From positions 124,001 through 188,000 of the forward strand of contig JAGQSC010000027.1 of assembly GCA_020439745.1 (NCBI GenBank): a stretch of 64,000 bases of DNA, given 5' to 3'. This stretch comes from Acidobacteriota bacterium (GTDB lineage: Bacteria; Acidobacteriota; Holophagae; Acanthopleuribacterales; Acanthopleuribacteraceae). Shown piece after piece: positions 26,035 to 35,570 of the stretch; within the stretch, counting starts at the first letter, position 1, and each line of letters opens with the position of its first letter. The position numbers and the translations under genes are program-made. The notes below the pieces were generated by a model. The model did not search any database and was not told the DNA's origin. It saw nothing but the letters and a program-made list of their open reading frames with translations.

Positions 26035-27342
26035 TCATAGGCGCCAATATGAGAGGTTTTGCGCAGCAGCAGCCGCTGGACTGAATGCGCCCTTAACGTC
26101 CACAAAAAGGCCGTCTTGCGACGCGCAAGATGCAATCCAGGCCATGCCTCGATCGCAGGTTAGTTTATGGGGCACCGCCAATACCACCGCCGCAGCATTT
26201 CGACCTGTTGGATCGTCGACGAGTTCTACTTGACAGTACTTTTGTGCCTCGTCCGGCCTGGCTAACGGATCATGCACAATGGTCTCGATACCGTAAGACT
26301 GAAATTCCTGAATGATGTCGACAACACGCGTGTTTCGTAGATCGGAAACGTTTTCCTTAAAGGTCAATCCAAGCACCACCACCCGACTCGTGGAAAGGTC
26401 TTTTCCATTCTTAATAAGGCGCTTGACGGTTTGTTCTGCGACATACTTGCCCATACCATCGTTGATTCTTCGTCCCGCCAAAATCACGTGCGGAATGTAA
26501 CCGGACTTCTCGGCTGCATACGTCAAATAATAGGGATCGACACCAATACAATGACCGCCCACCAGCCCGGGCGTAAAGCGCAAGAAGTTCCACTTGGTGG
26601 CTGCTGCATCCAACACATCCAGCGTATCGATGCCCATGCGCCCAAAAATAATCGCCAGTTCGTTCATAAGCGCAATATTCAGGTCGCGTTGGGTGTTTTC
26701 GATCACCTTGGCCGCTTCTGCTGTTTTGATGTCGCGTGCTTTGTGAATACCCGCGGTGACGATGGTCCCATACACATCGGCGAGTAAATCAAGCACATCA
26801 CTGTTCTGACCGGACACGACTTTTACGATATGCTCGATCGTGTGCTGCTTGTCGCCGGGGTTGATTCGTTCGGGACTATATCCAATCCAGAAATCGCGAC
26901 CACATGTGAGCGTGGAAGCCTTTTCCAGAACTGGTGCACAGACATGCTCACTGGTGCCTGGGTAAACGGTCGACTCAAAAACCACGATGGTGCCCGGCGA
27001 CATGTGCGTGCCTACAGTGTGGCTTGCAGCAATCAGAGGCGTCAGATCAGGGTTCTTGTGGTCGTCCACCGGCGTGGGGACGGCCACAATAATAAGTCCG
27101 CACAATGCCAGGGTTGTGGGGTCGTCTGTATACTCCAGATTCGGGCTCGAAAGCTCGTCTCCTTCCATTTCCCGCGTATCGTCATATCCTGCCTGAAGCT
27201 GCCGAACCCTTTGGCTGTTAATGTCAAAGCCGATGGTCTTAAAGTGCCGACCTAAGTGTATTGCGAGCGGCAAACCCACATAACCCAGTCCTACGACGGC
27301 AACTGGAACCCGTCGACTAATGAAATCTTCGAATGTATGCAA
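26035..27342 (-). CDS. UDP-N-acetyl-hexosamine / nucleotide-sugar dehydrogenase (TviB/WbpA-like)
   Basis: 435 aa. Oxidises a UDP-HexNAc at C6 to the uronic acid using NAD+. N-terminal Rossmann motif VVGLGYVGLP (G18-G23), middle-domain FESTVYPGTSEHV and EAAKVIENTQRDLNIALMNELA, catalytic Cys near residue 265 in GGHCIGVDPYYL, and C-terminal VVVLGLTFKENVSDLRNTRV. The start TTG 27342 is chosen because AGGGG lies seven bases upstream and the resulting MHTFEDFISRRVPVAVVGLGYVG matches the family start. No other sugar genes are adjacent; it would supply an acidic sugar for the surface glycan. Confidence 0.92.
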   Translation of the reverse strand: MHTFEDFISRRVPVAVVGLGYVGLPLAIHLGRHFKTIGFDINSQRVRQLQAGYDDTREMEGDELSSPNLEYTDDPTTLALCGLIIVAVPTPVDDHKNPDLTPLIAASHTVGTHMSPGTIVVFESTVYPGTSEHVCAPVLEKASTLTCGRDFWIGYSPERINPGDKQHTIEHIVKVVSGQNSDVLDLLADVYGTIVTAGIHKARDIKTAEAAKVIENTQRDLNIALMNELAIIFGRMGIDTLDVLDAAATKWNFLRFTPGLVGGHCIGVDPYYLTYAAEKSGYIPHVILAGRRINDGMGKYVAEQTVKRLIKNGKDLSTSRVVVLGLTFKENVSDLRNTRVVDIIQEFQSYGIETIVHDPLARPDEAQKYCQVELVDDPTGRNAAAVVLAVPHKLTCDRGMAWIASCASQDGLFVDVKGAFSPAAAAAQNLSYWRL

Positions 27343-27412
27343 GAAGAAACCCCTATGATGCAAACGTGAACCGCCTGCATCATAAAGGCTTTATTTCTCT
27401 TGTCAAGCACGA

Positions 27413-27850
27413 CTAGGGCACTTCGACCGGTGTTCTCAAACCGGCAAGCTCCATGAGTTCGGCGATGGTCGTTGTTTTTAGTGACTCCGCTATTTGTTCG
27501 TTAAAGCGACCGTAGACTTCCTGCACGGTTTGGTTGACGGCCGTTCCGATGAATGAATGTGGATTGGGATCATGGGGTGAAAGCGCGAAGAAGTGTAGGT
27601 CTCCCAAGCAGCTGCTGAGATCGTAGAGACTCACTTTTTCTGGCGGTCGTGTAGCTCTAATGCCTCCGCGTGCTCCTTTATACGATTTGAGAATACCCCC
27701 CTGAACTAACAAACTGCATATTTGACGCAGTCTTGACGGGTGAACACCCGCGTTTTCAGCGATATCGTCAATTCGCACGCGCGCCTGGCCCACCTGCTCC
27801 AGGTAAATCAAAATGTGTGCCGCCGTGGATAGGCGAGTTGATCTGCTCAT
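27413..27850 (-). CDS. Rrf2-family transcriptional regulator
   Basis: 145 aa. Winged-helix fold with IDDIAENAGVHPSRLRQICSLLVQGGILKSYKGARGGIRATRPPEKVSLYDL. Of the three Cys that hold the Fe-S cluster in IscR/NsrR only one is present (SSCLGD), so it is more like the cluster-free YwnA type. ATG 27850 is preceded by AGGAGG at six bases. It lies between the MutS-like gene (78 nt upstream) and the nucleotide-sugar dehydrogenase (70 nt downstream) on the same strand; its target is not evident. Confidence 0.88.
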   Translation of the reverse strand: MSRSTRLSTAAHILIYLEQVGQARVRIDDIAENAGVHPSRLRQICSLLVQGGILKSYKGARGGIRATRPPEKVSLYDLSSCLGDLHFFALSPHDPNPHSFIGTAVNQTVQEVYGRFNEQIAESLKTTTIAELMELAGLRTPVEVP

Positions 27851-27928
27851 GTGCAACCTCCTGACGAATGTTATCGGTGAAGCGCAAATTTACTTGAGCG
27901 GAAAATCAAATTGTTCGACAGTTATTGA

Positions 27929-29734
27929 CTAATCAAAGACTAAAGGCAGTCCCGCTGCTTGCATGACTCGAAGGGCGTTGGTAGAAGTGAGTTCGTCGGG
28001 GTGTAACTGGTAGTCAAAAAACATCGATTCACCCTGAATCGTCTCTTGAAAGTGAAACATGGCAATCTGATCTGGAAACTGGTCGGCTAGATCAAGCAGT
28101 TCCAGGTCATGGGTGGTGATGATTCCCGAAGTGTTTCGTTCGGTGAGGTAACGAACGGCCGCTTTGCAGGCAATCAAGCGCTCTCTGCTATTCGTACCGC
28201 GAAGAATCTCGTCCAGCAAAAAGAAGACGGGTGGATGATCGATTTTCGTTGCTTCAAGGATGGCCTTCAATCGCAAGACTTCCGCGTAAAAAAAGGAAAC
28301 GCCTTGATCCAAGGAATCTTGGATGCGGATGCTTGTCCATATCCGCGTGGTGCTGCAAGTGAGAGATTGCGCACAAACTGGGGCTCCCATGCGGGCCAAT
28401 ACCCAATTCGTACCGACCGTGCGCAAAAATGTACTTTTCCCCGACATATTAGAGCCTGTCAACAAATGGATCTTGCCCGCACCAGAGATCTCATAGTCGT
28501 TCACGACACGTTTGCTCGGAGGTATGAGTGGATGTCCCAGCCCAGTCGCACTGAACGTGATCTCTGGGTCGTCTGTAACGTCTGGTCGAACGTAATCTGG
28601 ATGAAGCCATTGAAAGTGAGAAAGACTGGCGTGGGCTTCGAAAGATGTGAGTGCGTCAAACCATTTGCCCAGGTCCCCGCCGCTTCGCTCACGCCACGCA
28701 TCGAGCCGCTTTAGATGCCATGCATCCCATTGAACGGAAAAATTAATCAGAAAATGTGCCAGGGCATTGGCTCTGTAGGAGAGTCCATCTGCCACCTTCT
28801 CGATTTCAGCCAATTGCTGCAATGCGTTTGTTTGGCGTAAGGACTCTTGGATGTCCTCCAGAGGTTTACTGTGGAACGGTGCTGCTTTTAGGACTGCGGC
28901 CAAATCTTTGGCTGCGCGTAAGGGCGCTTGATGAGCCAGAAAAGACTCACACCAGCTTCGCTGTCGGAAACCGAACCAAGCATAAGCCACCAGGGCAACG
29001 AGCGAGACAAGGGGCCAAGGCAGTCCTTCAACCCCAAATAGAAAACGCATACCGATGAGGACAGTGGCCGTTGTTCCCAGTATCGTCGCGGGCCAAAGCA
29101 GGACAGGATTAATCGTGGAGGGCGCTGGCACATTCAGCCATGGCGTTTCGTTAAAGGCCACATTGCGGTGCTGATAGGTAGCTGTTCTTAACTTCATGCG
29201 CAGGCCGGTCTGGGGGGCAAGTTCACGGGCTGCAAATTGACGCTGTCTGAGCGACTCATTGTCGGGGGCACCCTCGATCCATCTTGCCAACAGGTCGACC
29301 GACGTGGATAGATGGGCGCAATTCAATAGCTTGAATAGACCTCTTGAGCCGGTTAGGTCCAGATCGTGAGCAAATGAATGGTTGGGATCACAATGCCACT
29401 CGTGTGCCTGTGGCACTTTGTCCAGTTCAAGGTAGATCCGATGTCGGTCGTCATTCAAAAAGCCGATGCGCGCGCGACAAGTATTGAGTGCTCGATAAAC
29501 GCGGTCATGCCTGAAAATAAGAGCCAAGAAGATCGCGAGCATCAATAGGGTCAACGAGCTACCCGCGATCTGGTAATGGCCACTTACCGCGAACGAGAAT
29601 GAGGCTAGAAGGGTGAAGAAAACGCAAACCCTAAGGACGGCCAGTCGATCAATACGTCTTTTTAGGTTACCGGCGAGACGCTCATAGCGACGTGCCCCAT
29701 TTGAGATCAAAGATTCGATTGACAGCGTATCCAA
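27929..29734 (-). CDS. Membrane-anchored MutS-like ATPase
   Basis: 601 aa. The C-terminal ~200 residues are MutS domain V: Walker A GSNMSGKST near residue 424, the signature DSLDQGVSFFYAEVLRL, Walker B FFLLDEILRGTNSRER and the H-loop IITTHDLELLDLA. The N-terminus lacks mismatch-recognition and connector domains and instead has two pairs of hydrophobic helices (~residues 30-70 and ~220-250). Such membrane-linked MutS paralogues are known in Bacteroidota and Acidobacteriota; they cannot do standard mismatch recognition. The TTG start follows GAGGTAAG and is 8 nt after the lipoprotein gene, so both are probably one operon. Confidence 0.83.
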   Translation of the reverse strand: MDTLSIESLISNGARRYERLAGNLKRRIDRLAVLRVCVFFTLLASFSFAVSGHYQIAGSSLTLLMLAIFLALIFRHDRVYRALNTCRARIGFLNDDRHRIYLELDKVPQAHEWHCDPNHSFAHDLDLTGSRGLFKLLNCAHLSTSVDLLARWIEGAPDNESLRQRQFAARELAPQTGLRMKLRTATYQHRNVAFNETPWLNVPAPSTINPVLLWPATILGTTATVLIGMRFLFGVEGLPWPLVSLVALVAYAWFGFRQRSWCESFLAHQAPLRAAKDLAAVLKAAPFHSKPLEDIQESLRQTNALQQLAEIEKVADGLSYRANALAHFLINFSVQWDAWHLKRLDAWRERSGGDLGKWFDALTSFEAHASLSHFQWLHPDYVRPDVTDDPEITFSATGLGHPLIPPSKRVVNDYEISGAGKIHLLTGSNMSGKSTFLRTVGTNWVLARMGAPVCAQSLTCSTTRIWTSIRIQDSLDQGVSFFYAEVLRLKAILEATKIDHPPVFFLLDEILRGTNSRERLIACKAAVRYLTERNTSGIITTHDLELLDLADQFPDQIAMFHFQETIQGESMFFDYQLHPDELTSTNALRVMQAAGLPLVFD

Positions 29735-29742
29735 CGCTTACC

Positions 29743-32676
29743 TCAGTTTCCTGAAACCTCAACGAAAATGGGGTTTGTGAACGCCACAGGCACGTGACCC
29801 GGGTAAACCTTGCCAAAAGTACCTACGTCTGTCGAGGCTGTCCCTGCAAGCACGTCCAATGAGGCTCCTGCCTCCACCGATATCCAATGGGATCCAGGCT
29901 CAAGTGCCAGCCCAAACGACTGATTAAGCCACGTCAACTCATCCCCTTCTCGGGTGAGCGTTTGCGCTAGGTATGTGTCACCGTCCACAATGATCCGCAT
30001 CTCATCCACAGGGATCCAGGGTGCAGATTGAATGACAACGTTAAGGTTAGGCGTGTTTGTGGTGATTCGTTCACCAGGACCAGCGTTCCCTATCGAAATC
30101 TCGATCAGGGGTCCGTTGGTGATAAATGAAGCACCGGCTGCAGCCTGGCGCCAAAACTCATTTAGGTCGTTGTCGCGCAGCTGGGTGTTGGCCACTTCAA
30201 CGAATGTTCGAACCACGCCCAAGAGGTCACGGGTTTGCGTGTTGCCCGTTCCGCCGATGGCCGGCTTGAATACACCTGCATTCAGCAAGTTGAACCAATC
30301 AGCACGCGAGAGTAGGTACTCAGCATACCGATTGCCAGACAAGACCTGAATCATGTCGAAATCGAGCCAAGTCGTGCCTGACCCTGTGACTGATTCCCGG
30401 TTAAGTAGGGCATTATCGGCAGTGAGAGGTGTGGATTGATCCAATCCCGAGTCAGCGGCTATGGCTGAGAACAGGCCTTTGCCCGTGGTTAATGGTGCTC
30501 GTGGACGGACCACAGTGATCAGCACATCGTCGCTGATTGCCCGCACTCGGTCGTAAAAACCAGCCACATCGTTGGCCACAAGGGGAATATCAATGAATTC
30601 GACCAGCTCGCGATCGGGCAAGTTGAGCACACCAAAGACACCGCGACCGTGCGGAGCGGCTTCGTTGGCAGGCCCGGATACAGCCGTACAACGGCTGGGC
30701 GCCAATTCATCAAACAAACTGTCAACGTTATTCTCTTCGTCTGTGTCGTCGAAGGCACCCTGAACGAGAGCGAGCGAAATAAAGCGATCGACGATTTCGG
30801 GTTGAATGTCTCGGTCCATAAAGAAGACGAGGTCCAAGTCCTCGGCAAAGGGGACGATCATGGAACGATTGATGTCCAGCAGACCTTCACGGTCGTAGTT
30901 GGAGTACATTTCAAAGTCGGCTGATAGATAGCCGGGAAGCTGAATGACCTGACCCAGCTCTGCGTCAAAGGAAGATGGCGTCACAGTCGTGGTGGTTACG
31001 GCATCGTCAGACACCGTGTCTTGAATATTGAGGTCCAGACTATTGACATTAAAGAGCGGACCCCTGCTCATGTAGAGGCGATATTGGCCTCTCACCAGCC
31101 TGTGCGAGTTCAACTCACCTGACAGGTAAAGGGTATGCCCCTGTTCAAGCCCTGGAAAGTCGCCTGCCGAGAATTCAAGTCCATTGAGGGGCTCCACTTG
31201 TATTTTGCTCAAGAGCATTCTTTTCCCGCCAAGCGCTTTGGCCGAGTACCGAAACGAAAAATGGGCTTGGCCAATAGGAATAATCCTTAGGTCGAAGGTT
31301 TCACCTGCGACGACCTCAATGGGCAAAGACTGTTCTTCGCGCTCACCTTCATCGTTAGTGATGGATTGGGTTCGTTCCGTGATGGTTTCAGATTCGGCAT
31401 TGATGGGAGTTGCGTTGACCTGAATCTTTCCGGGTGCGCAGGGCAAAGACAAGCTGGGATCGTTGTTCTTGCGTGTTCCGAACCAGGGCAATGTTTCACC
31501 TGGAGGGAGGGGCACCCAGTTGCTGCCGTTGTAGTAGTCCACACTCTGGGAGTGGTATTCCAGAACGAGTGAGGCATCCGGCGCGTTGATGTAGTTGAAC
31601 GTGCCTCTGAACGCACCAATTTCGGCAAACGAGCTGTAAGGATAATCGTTTCGTGATTTCTCAATCAATTTGGAAACGCCGGTCTCATACATGGTTTCAT
31701 CGGTTTGACTGGCGTCAAGGACGTAGTATTCACGAATAAAAGTTAACTCCCCGCCTGCGGGTAAATACTGACCAGGGCGACCTACTTTTCCGATGAGCGT
31801 GTGTTGCGTATTCTTCGAAGGATCATCAAACGAGGCGACTGCAACCATGGCGTCTGTTTCTGAGATGGCGGCATAGTGTGCGGCGTTGGTTTGGAAAGGC
31901 TGAAAAAGGACAAAAGGAACGTAGGCGATCTTAAACGCTGACGATTGGTCAGGTCGTTCGAAGCCCCAACGAGGGTAGGGTACAAAAATCGATGTCCCTG
32001 GTGCCGGGGTAATGGCATGGTCGTTTGCCGTGAAAATGGGCAGGTCCGACGTGGACTCGTTGCGAATAATTGTCGTCAACTTCAGAGAAAGAACCGGTAC
32101 TTGAACGTCATTCTCGGTGGTCGATGTATCCTGAGCGTCGATTCTTGTCGTAACGATACAATTTGTGAGAGCGCGACTGGCGGGATCAACGGAAGCACCA
32201 GCTGCCTGTAACGATCCGTCCACGTCAATCACGCGACCCGTTAACGTCAAAGCGCTGGTGACGAAATCTGGGTTGGAAATGTCAATCGCATCGTATCGGA
32301 TCGGATTATCGGGGTTTAGGTTTACACCTTGCGCCAGCATGTGGAGCCCGTCGTCATCACGAGTCTGGTAATTCGCAAAAAGATCAACGAATCGAGTGGT
32401 GAAATCCAAAATCGCACCGCCTGAGTAGCGCCGAAAATGATCTCGATGGGCGGAACTCAGGTCACCGTTGATCACAGCAAGGAGATAGTTGGTTTGGATG
32501 ACAATGTCGCCAATTCGACCGTTAGCTTCGACGCCCGAAGGTAAGACTGACGCATTTTCCTTGGTCACCCTGTAACTGCTAACGGCGCTCGTGGGTACGT
32601 TTGTCGATCTATAACAACTTGCCAAGCTGAAAATAGTGATGCAGGTACACAGAATTCGACCTGCTTTGCTCTGCAT
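29743..32676 (-). CDS. Large lipoprotein with degenerate PHP/CehA-McbA-like domain
   Basis: 977 aa. ATG 32676 follows GGGGAGGG by eight bases and opens a lipoprotein signal ending in the lipobox LASC. The first ~560 residues are beta-rich with no recognised family. From about 580 on it resembles CehA/McbA-type PHP metallohydrolases: a start with the spacing of the PHP HxH segment (DFEMYSNYDREGL), a D-R-D in place of T-D-H, and a late WFNLLNAGVFKPAIGG, GVVRTFVEV and FWRQAAAGASFITNGPLIEIS. The His metal ligands of the family are missing at each place, so it is probably not a hydrolase. It is 8 nt upstream of the MutS-like gene. Confidence 0.7.
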   Translation of the reverse strand: MQSKAGRILCTCITIFSLASCYRSTNVPTSAVSSYRVTKENASVLPSGVEANGRIGDIVIQTNYLLAVINGDLSSAHRDHFRRYSGGAILDFTTRFVDLFANYQTRDDDGLHMLAQGVNLNPDNPIRYDAIDISNPDFVTSALTLTGRVIDVDGSLQAAGASVDPASRALTNCIVTTRIDAQDTSTTENDVQVPVLSLKLTTIIRNESTSDLPIFTANDHAITPAPGTSIFVPYPRWGFERPDQSSAFKIAYVPFVLFQPFQTNAAHYAAISETDAMVAVASFDDPSKNTQHTLIGKVGRPGQYLPAGGELTFIREYYVLDASQTDETMYETGVSKLIEKSRNDYPYSSFAEIGAFRGTFNYINAPDASLVLEYHSQSVDYYNGSNWVPLPPGETLPWFGTRKNNDPSLSLPCAPGKIQVNATPINAESETITERTQSITNDEGEREEQSLPIEVVAGETFDLRIIPIGQAHFSFRYSAKALGGKRMLLSKIQVEPLNGLEFSAGDFPGLEQGHTLYLSGELNSHRLVRGQYRLYMSRGPLFNVNSLDLNIQDTVSDDAVTTTTVTPSSFDAELGQVIQLPGYLSADFEMYSNYDREGLLDINRSMIVPFAEDLDLVFFMDRDIQPEIVDRFISLALVQGAFDDTDEENNVDSLFDELAPSRCTAVSGPANEAAPHGRGVFGVLNLPDRELVEFIDIPLVANDVAGFYDRVRAISDDVLITVVRPRAPLTTGKGLFSAIAADSGLDQSTPLTADNALLNRESVTGSGTTWLDFDMIQVLSGNRYAEYLLSRADWFNLLNAGVFKPAIGGTGNTQTRDLLGVVRTFVEVANTQLRDNDLNEFWRQAAAGASFITNGPLIEISIGNAGPGERITTNTPNLNVVIQSAPWIPVDEMRIIVDGDTYLAQTLTREGDELTWLNQSFGLALEPGSHWISVEAGASLDVLAGTASTDVGTFGKVYPGHVPVAFTNPIFVEVSGN

Positions 32677-32833
32677 GAGGTGACCCTCCCCGGTGGATTT
32701 GACCGGTCGGCGGCCAAACTGAGGAACCAATCATAGATATGGAGTCCATTGGTGTCAATCTGACGACCACCCAAGACGGTTGACATTTATCCCGCATCAC
32801 CGTTTAGTAGAGATACTTGGACACGGAGAGGCC

Positions 32834-33664
32834 ATGGCTGATGATCTGATTGTTCATATCGTTTCCGACTCGACGGGCGACACCGCGATGACTATGGTGA
32901 ATGCCGTAGGTGTGCAGTTCAAACGCGACCAAATCTACATTCGGCGTCATTACAACATTCGCACCAATCCCCAGGTGGACATGGTTTTGCGCCACGTCGC
33001 TCGTGAACCGGGACTAGTGATTTTCACCATGGCCAACGCTCAAATTGGCAGTTACCTATCCAAGCTCTGCCGCGATTTGGATATCACTTGTGTGGATTTG
33101 TTGGCACCGCTGTTTGAGTTATTCTCGAAACATTTCGGGGAACGCGATGAGCGCGTAGGCGCATTTCATGCGGTTAACGACGCCTATTTTCGGCGAATTG
33201 AAGCCATCGAATTTACGCTGGGACACGATGACAATCAAAGTGTACCCACCTTGGATCACGCCGATGTGGTTTTGGTTGGGGTGTCGCGCACCTCGAAGAC
33301 ACCCGTGAGTATGTACCTTGCGATTCAACATGGTCTAAAAGTCGCGAATATCGCGTTGGCTGTGGGCTTAGATCCCCCGGCTGAACTCACCAGAGTCTCG
33401 CCCAACAAAGTGGTTGGTTTGACCATTCAACCAGGTCGACTCGTCGAAATCAGGCGGTCAAGGCTTGGCAAATTGGACGCGCGAGGCAACTCCAGCTATG
33501 CTGATGAATCACATGTTTTTCAAGAAATCGAAATGGCCGAACGCATGTTCAAAAAGAATCCTATTTGGCCTGTGATTGACGTTTCTGATCGAAGTATTGA
33601 GGAAACTGCCACTTTGATATTAGATAAAATCTACGGTCGTGTGCGTCCGATTAAGAGTAACTGA
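32834..33664 (+). CDS. ppsR: Pyruvate,phosphate dikinase / PEP synthase regulatory protein (DUF299)
   Basis: 276 aa bifunctional kinase/phosphorylase that switches PPDK or PEP synthase off and on by phosphorylating a Thr. Family blocks: IVSDSTGDTAMTMVNAV at the N-terminus, P-loop GVSRTSKTP in the middle, and IQPGRLVEIRRSRLG, YADESHVFQEIEMAERMF and IDVSDRSIEETATLIL near the end. ATG 32834 with GGAGAGG just upstream gives the usual N-terminus. The target enzyme gene is not in the window, so it cannot be decided whether PPDK or PEPS is regulated. Confidence 0.92.
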   Translation: MADDLIVHIVSDSTGDTAMTMVNAVGVQFKRDQIYIRRHYNIRTNPQVDMVLRHVAREPGLVIFTMANAQIGSYLSKLCRDLDITCVDLLAPLFELFSKHFGERDERVGAFHAVNDAYFRRIEAIEFTLGHDDNQSVPTLDHADVVLVGVSRTSKTPVSMYLAIQHGLKVANIALAVGLDPPAELTRVSPNKVVGLTIQPGRLVEIRRSRLGKLDARGNSSYADESHVFQEIEMAERMFKKNPIWPVIDVSDRSIEETATLILDKIYGRVRPIKSN

Positions 33665-33673
33665 GAGGTGACT

Positions 33674-34462
33674 ATGAAGAGGTGGAACATCACTATTTTG
33701 TTGGCAATACCTGTTTTTGCCCAGGTTGAGCCACTCGATGATGCCCTTTGGAAAGGTACCGCCACGATTACCGTTGCCGGCGACATTCAAAACCAGTTTC
33801 TGGCCAACTCAGTGAATGCGGCAGGATCGCCAGTGGGCTTCAAAAAGGAAAAGGCTTCGCTGTTGGTGGACGTTAAGATCGAACTCGAATTCCAGGTCAA
33901 CGCACTAGGTGAAATGACTTTTGTGTTGAAAGAGCAAGGGAAGCTGGTTGAAGACCGACGCCTTGAACACAAGTACATCGAGATTGAAGAGCAAACCTTA
34001 GAAGGCGGAATCAAGGCACCCCTACAGGTGCAATACCTGGAAACGGGAACCAGTCATATTGATTACGAGGGCGAAAGCGAACACGACCATCATCAATTCT
34101 CACTTGGGTTGATACGGATCACGCCGACTGGCAATATGAAGAAAAAGGGCAAAATGCAGTTAGAAGGCGACATTACCTTGCGTTATGCCGGAACAGGCGA
34201 GTATCAACGTGAGTCTGAGCGTCACCCTCCTTCAGACGAATACGCACGCCTTTTCGAGGATGCCAAGCTCAATCGAACTTTGGTCGTACCCATCAAATTC
34301 AGTGCAAACCTAACGCATAAAAAAGAGCCGGTTCAAGCAGCCATCAGCGTCCGCGTGGTCTTTGATAACCCATTCGATCACGATCCAGAAGAAAGAGGAC
34401 GAGATATTCTGACCGACAATCTCAAGACGTCGGGAAGTGTGACCCTAGACCCACTGTTCTAG
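33674..34462 (+). CDS. Secreted protein of unknown function
   Basis: 262 aa. ATG 33674, preceded by GAGAGG; signal peptide MKRWNITILLAIPVFAQ. The mature part is beta-rich and highly charged (KKEKASLLVDVKIELEF, HKYIEIEEQTLEGG, YEGESEHDHHQF). No family recognised. It follows ppsR by 9 nt and may be cotranscribed; it converges on the FAH gene with a 1-nt gap. Confidence 0.7.
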   Translation: MKRWNITILLAIPVFAQVEPLDDALWKGTATITVAGDIQNQFLANSVNAAGSPVGFKKEKASLLVDVKIELEFQVNALGEMTFVLKEQGKLVEDRRLEHKYIEIEEQTLEGGIKAPLQVQYLETGTSHIDYEGESEHDHHQFSLGLIRITPTGNMKKKGKMQLEGDITLRYAGTGEYQRESERHPPSDEYARLFEDAKLNRTLVVPIKFSANLTHKKEPVQAAISVRVVFDNPFDHDPEERGRDILTDNLKTSGSVTLDPLF

Positions 34463-34463
34463 G

Positions 34464-35444
34464 TCAGTATTGAACCACTTCTTGGTCAATGACACCGAAA
34501 ATCGATTGGCCATTCACATCCTTCATTTCCATCCGAATGCGGTCGCCTACCTTCATGAAGGGGGTCGAAGCCGAACCTTCGTGTATGATCTCGAGCATGC
34601 GCTTCTCGGCAAGGCAACTGCTACCTCGCGACGTGTCTTCGTTGGAAACGGTTCCTGAGCCAATAATCGTGCCAGCACACAAGCGCCGTGTCTTGGCCGC
34701 ATGGGCAATGAGTTCAGCAAACGAAAAATGCATGTGCCCCGCATCAGCATTTCCGAAGAATGCCTGATTGTAATCGACCAGAAGGGGCAAATGGATACGT
34801 CCATCTCGCCAGGCGTCACCCAGTTCATCGGGCGTAACTGCGAAGGGCGCAAATGCCGACGAGGGCTTCGACTGCAAAAAACCAAAGCCTTGAGCCAATT
34901 CTTCGGGTATCAATCCCCGTAACGACACGTCGTTGATAATCACGATTAAGCGTACATAATCCAAAGCTTGTTCGGCAGAGACACCCAGCGGGACATCATC
35001 GACAATCACACCGACTTCACCTTCAAAGTCGGTTCCGTGACTGAAGTCCACCTGGGGTATGTCCTCGTCGGGTGCCAAAAACACGTCGCTGCCTCCTTGA
35101 TACATGAGCGGCAACGTCAAAAGTTTTTCCGGGAGGGGTGCCTTACGTGCCTGGCGAACCAGCTTGACATGCTGAATAAAGGCGGACCCGTCCATCCAAC
35201 CATAGGCACGGGGGAGTGGGGCATGAAAGTCCTTTTGATTGACTTGAAATGCCTCCTCGCATTGGTCGGAGTTAAGCGAATCATAAAGAGCTTCTAATTG
35301 GGGTGCCAACTCGGACCAGTTGTCCATGACCGAGCGGAGATTGGGCGCGATATGGGTTGCGCGTACTGCTTGGCGGTTATCGCGGGATACCACAACCAAT
35401 TCACCATCGCGAAGACTTGGGTGTTTCAGCGTTCCGAGTTTCAT
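34464..35444 (-). CDS. Fumarylacetoacetate hydrolase family protein
   Basis: 326 aa. C-terminal FAH fold with the Glu/Asp metal ligands in DFEGEVGVIVDD, IIVNDVSLRG-type segment, and GTIIGSGTVSNEDTSRGSSC. The N-terminal ~80 residues (MKLGTLKHPSLRDGELVVVSRD) are a FAH-family N-terminal domain. Fumarylacetoacetase cleaves the last intermediate of tyrosine/homogentisate degradation. A divergently placed maleylacetoacetate isomerase gene (35571) supports this role over the many other FAH reactions. GGAGAG precedes the ATG. The homogentisate dioxygenase and HPD genes are not in the window. Confidence 0.88.
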   Translation of the reverse strand: MKLGTLKHPSLRDGELVVVSRDNRQAVRATHIAPNLRSVMDNWSELAPQLEALYDSLNSDQCEEAFQVNQKDFHAPLPRAYGWMDGSAFIQHVKLVRQARKAPLPEKLLTLPLMYQGGSDVFLAPDEDIPQVDFSHGTDFEGEVGVIVDDVPLGVSAEQALDYVRLIVIINDVSLRGLIPEELAQGFGFLQSKPSSAFAPFAVTPDELGDAWRDGRIHLPLLVDYNQAFFGNADAGHMHFSFAELIAHAAKTRRLCAGTIIGSGTVSNEDTSRGSSCLAEKRMLEIIHEGSASTPFMKVGDRIRMEMKDVNGQSIFGVIDQEVVQY

Positions 35445-35570
35445 GTCTGTTTCTCTCCGTCATTCGTGATCGCGGGGATCATAACAAGGGAGAACGCTTC
35501 AGGCTACCCTTTTGGCGGATGGCGAAGTCTAGTAAGGTAGAGCCACACCACGCTCATTTGGAGTTCAAAT

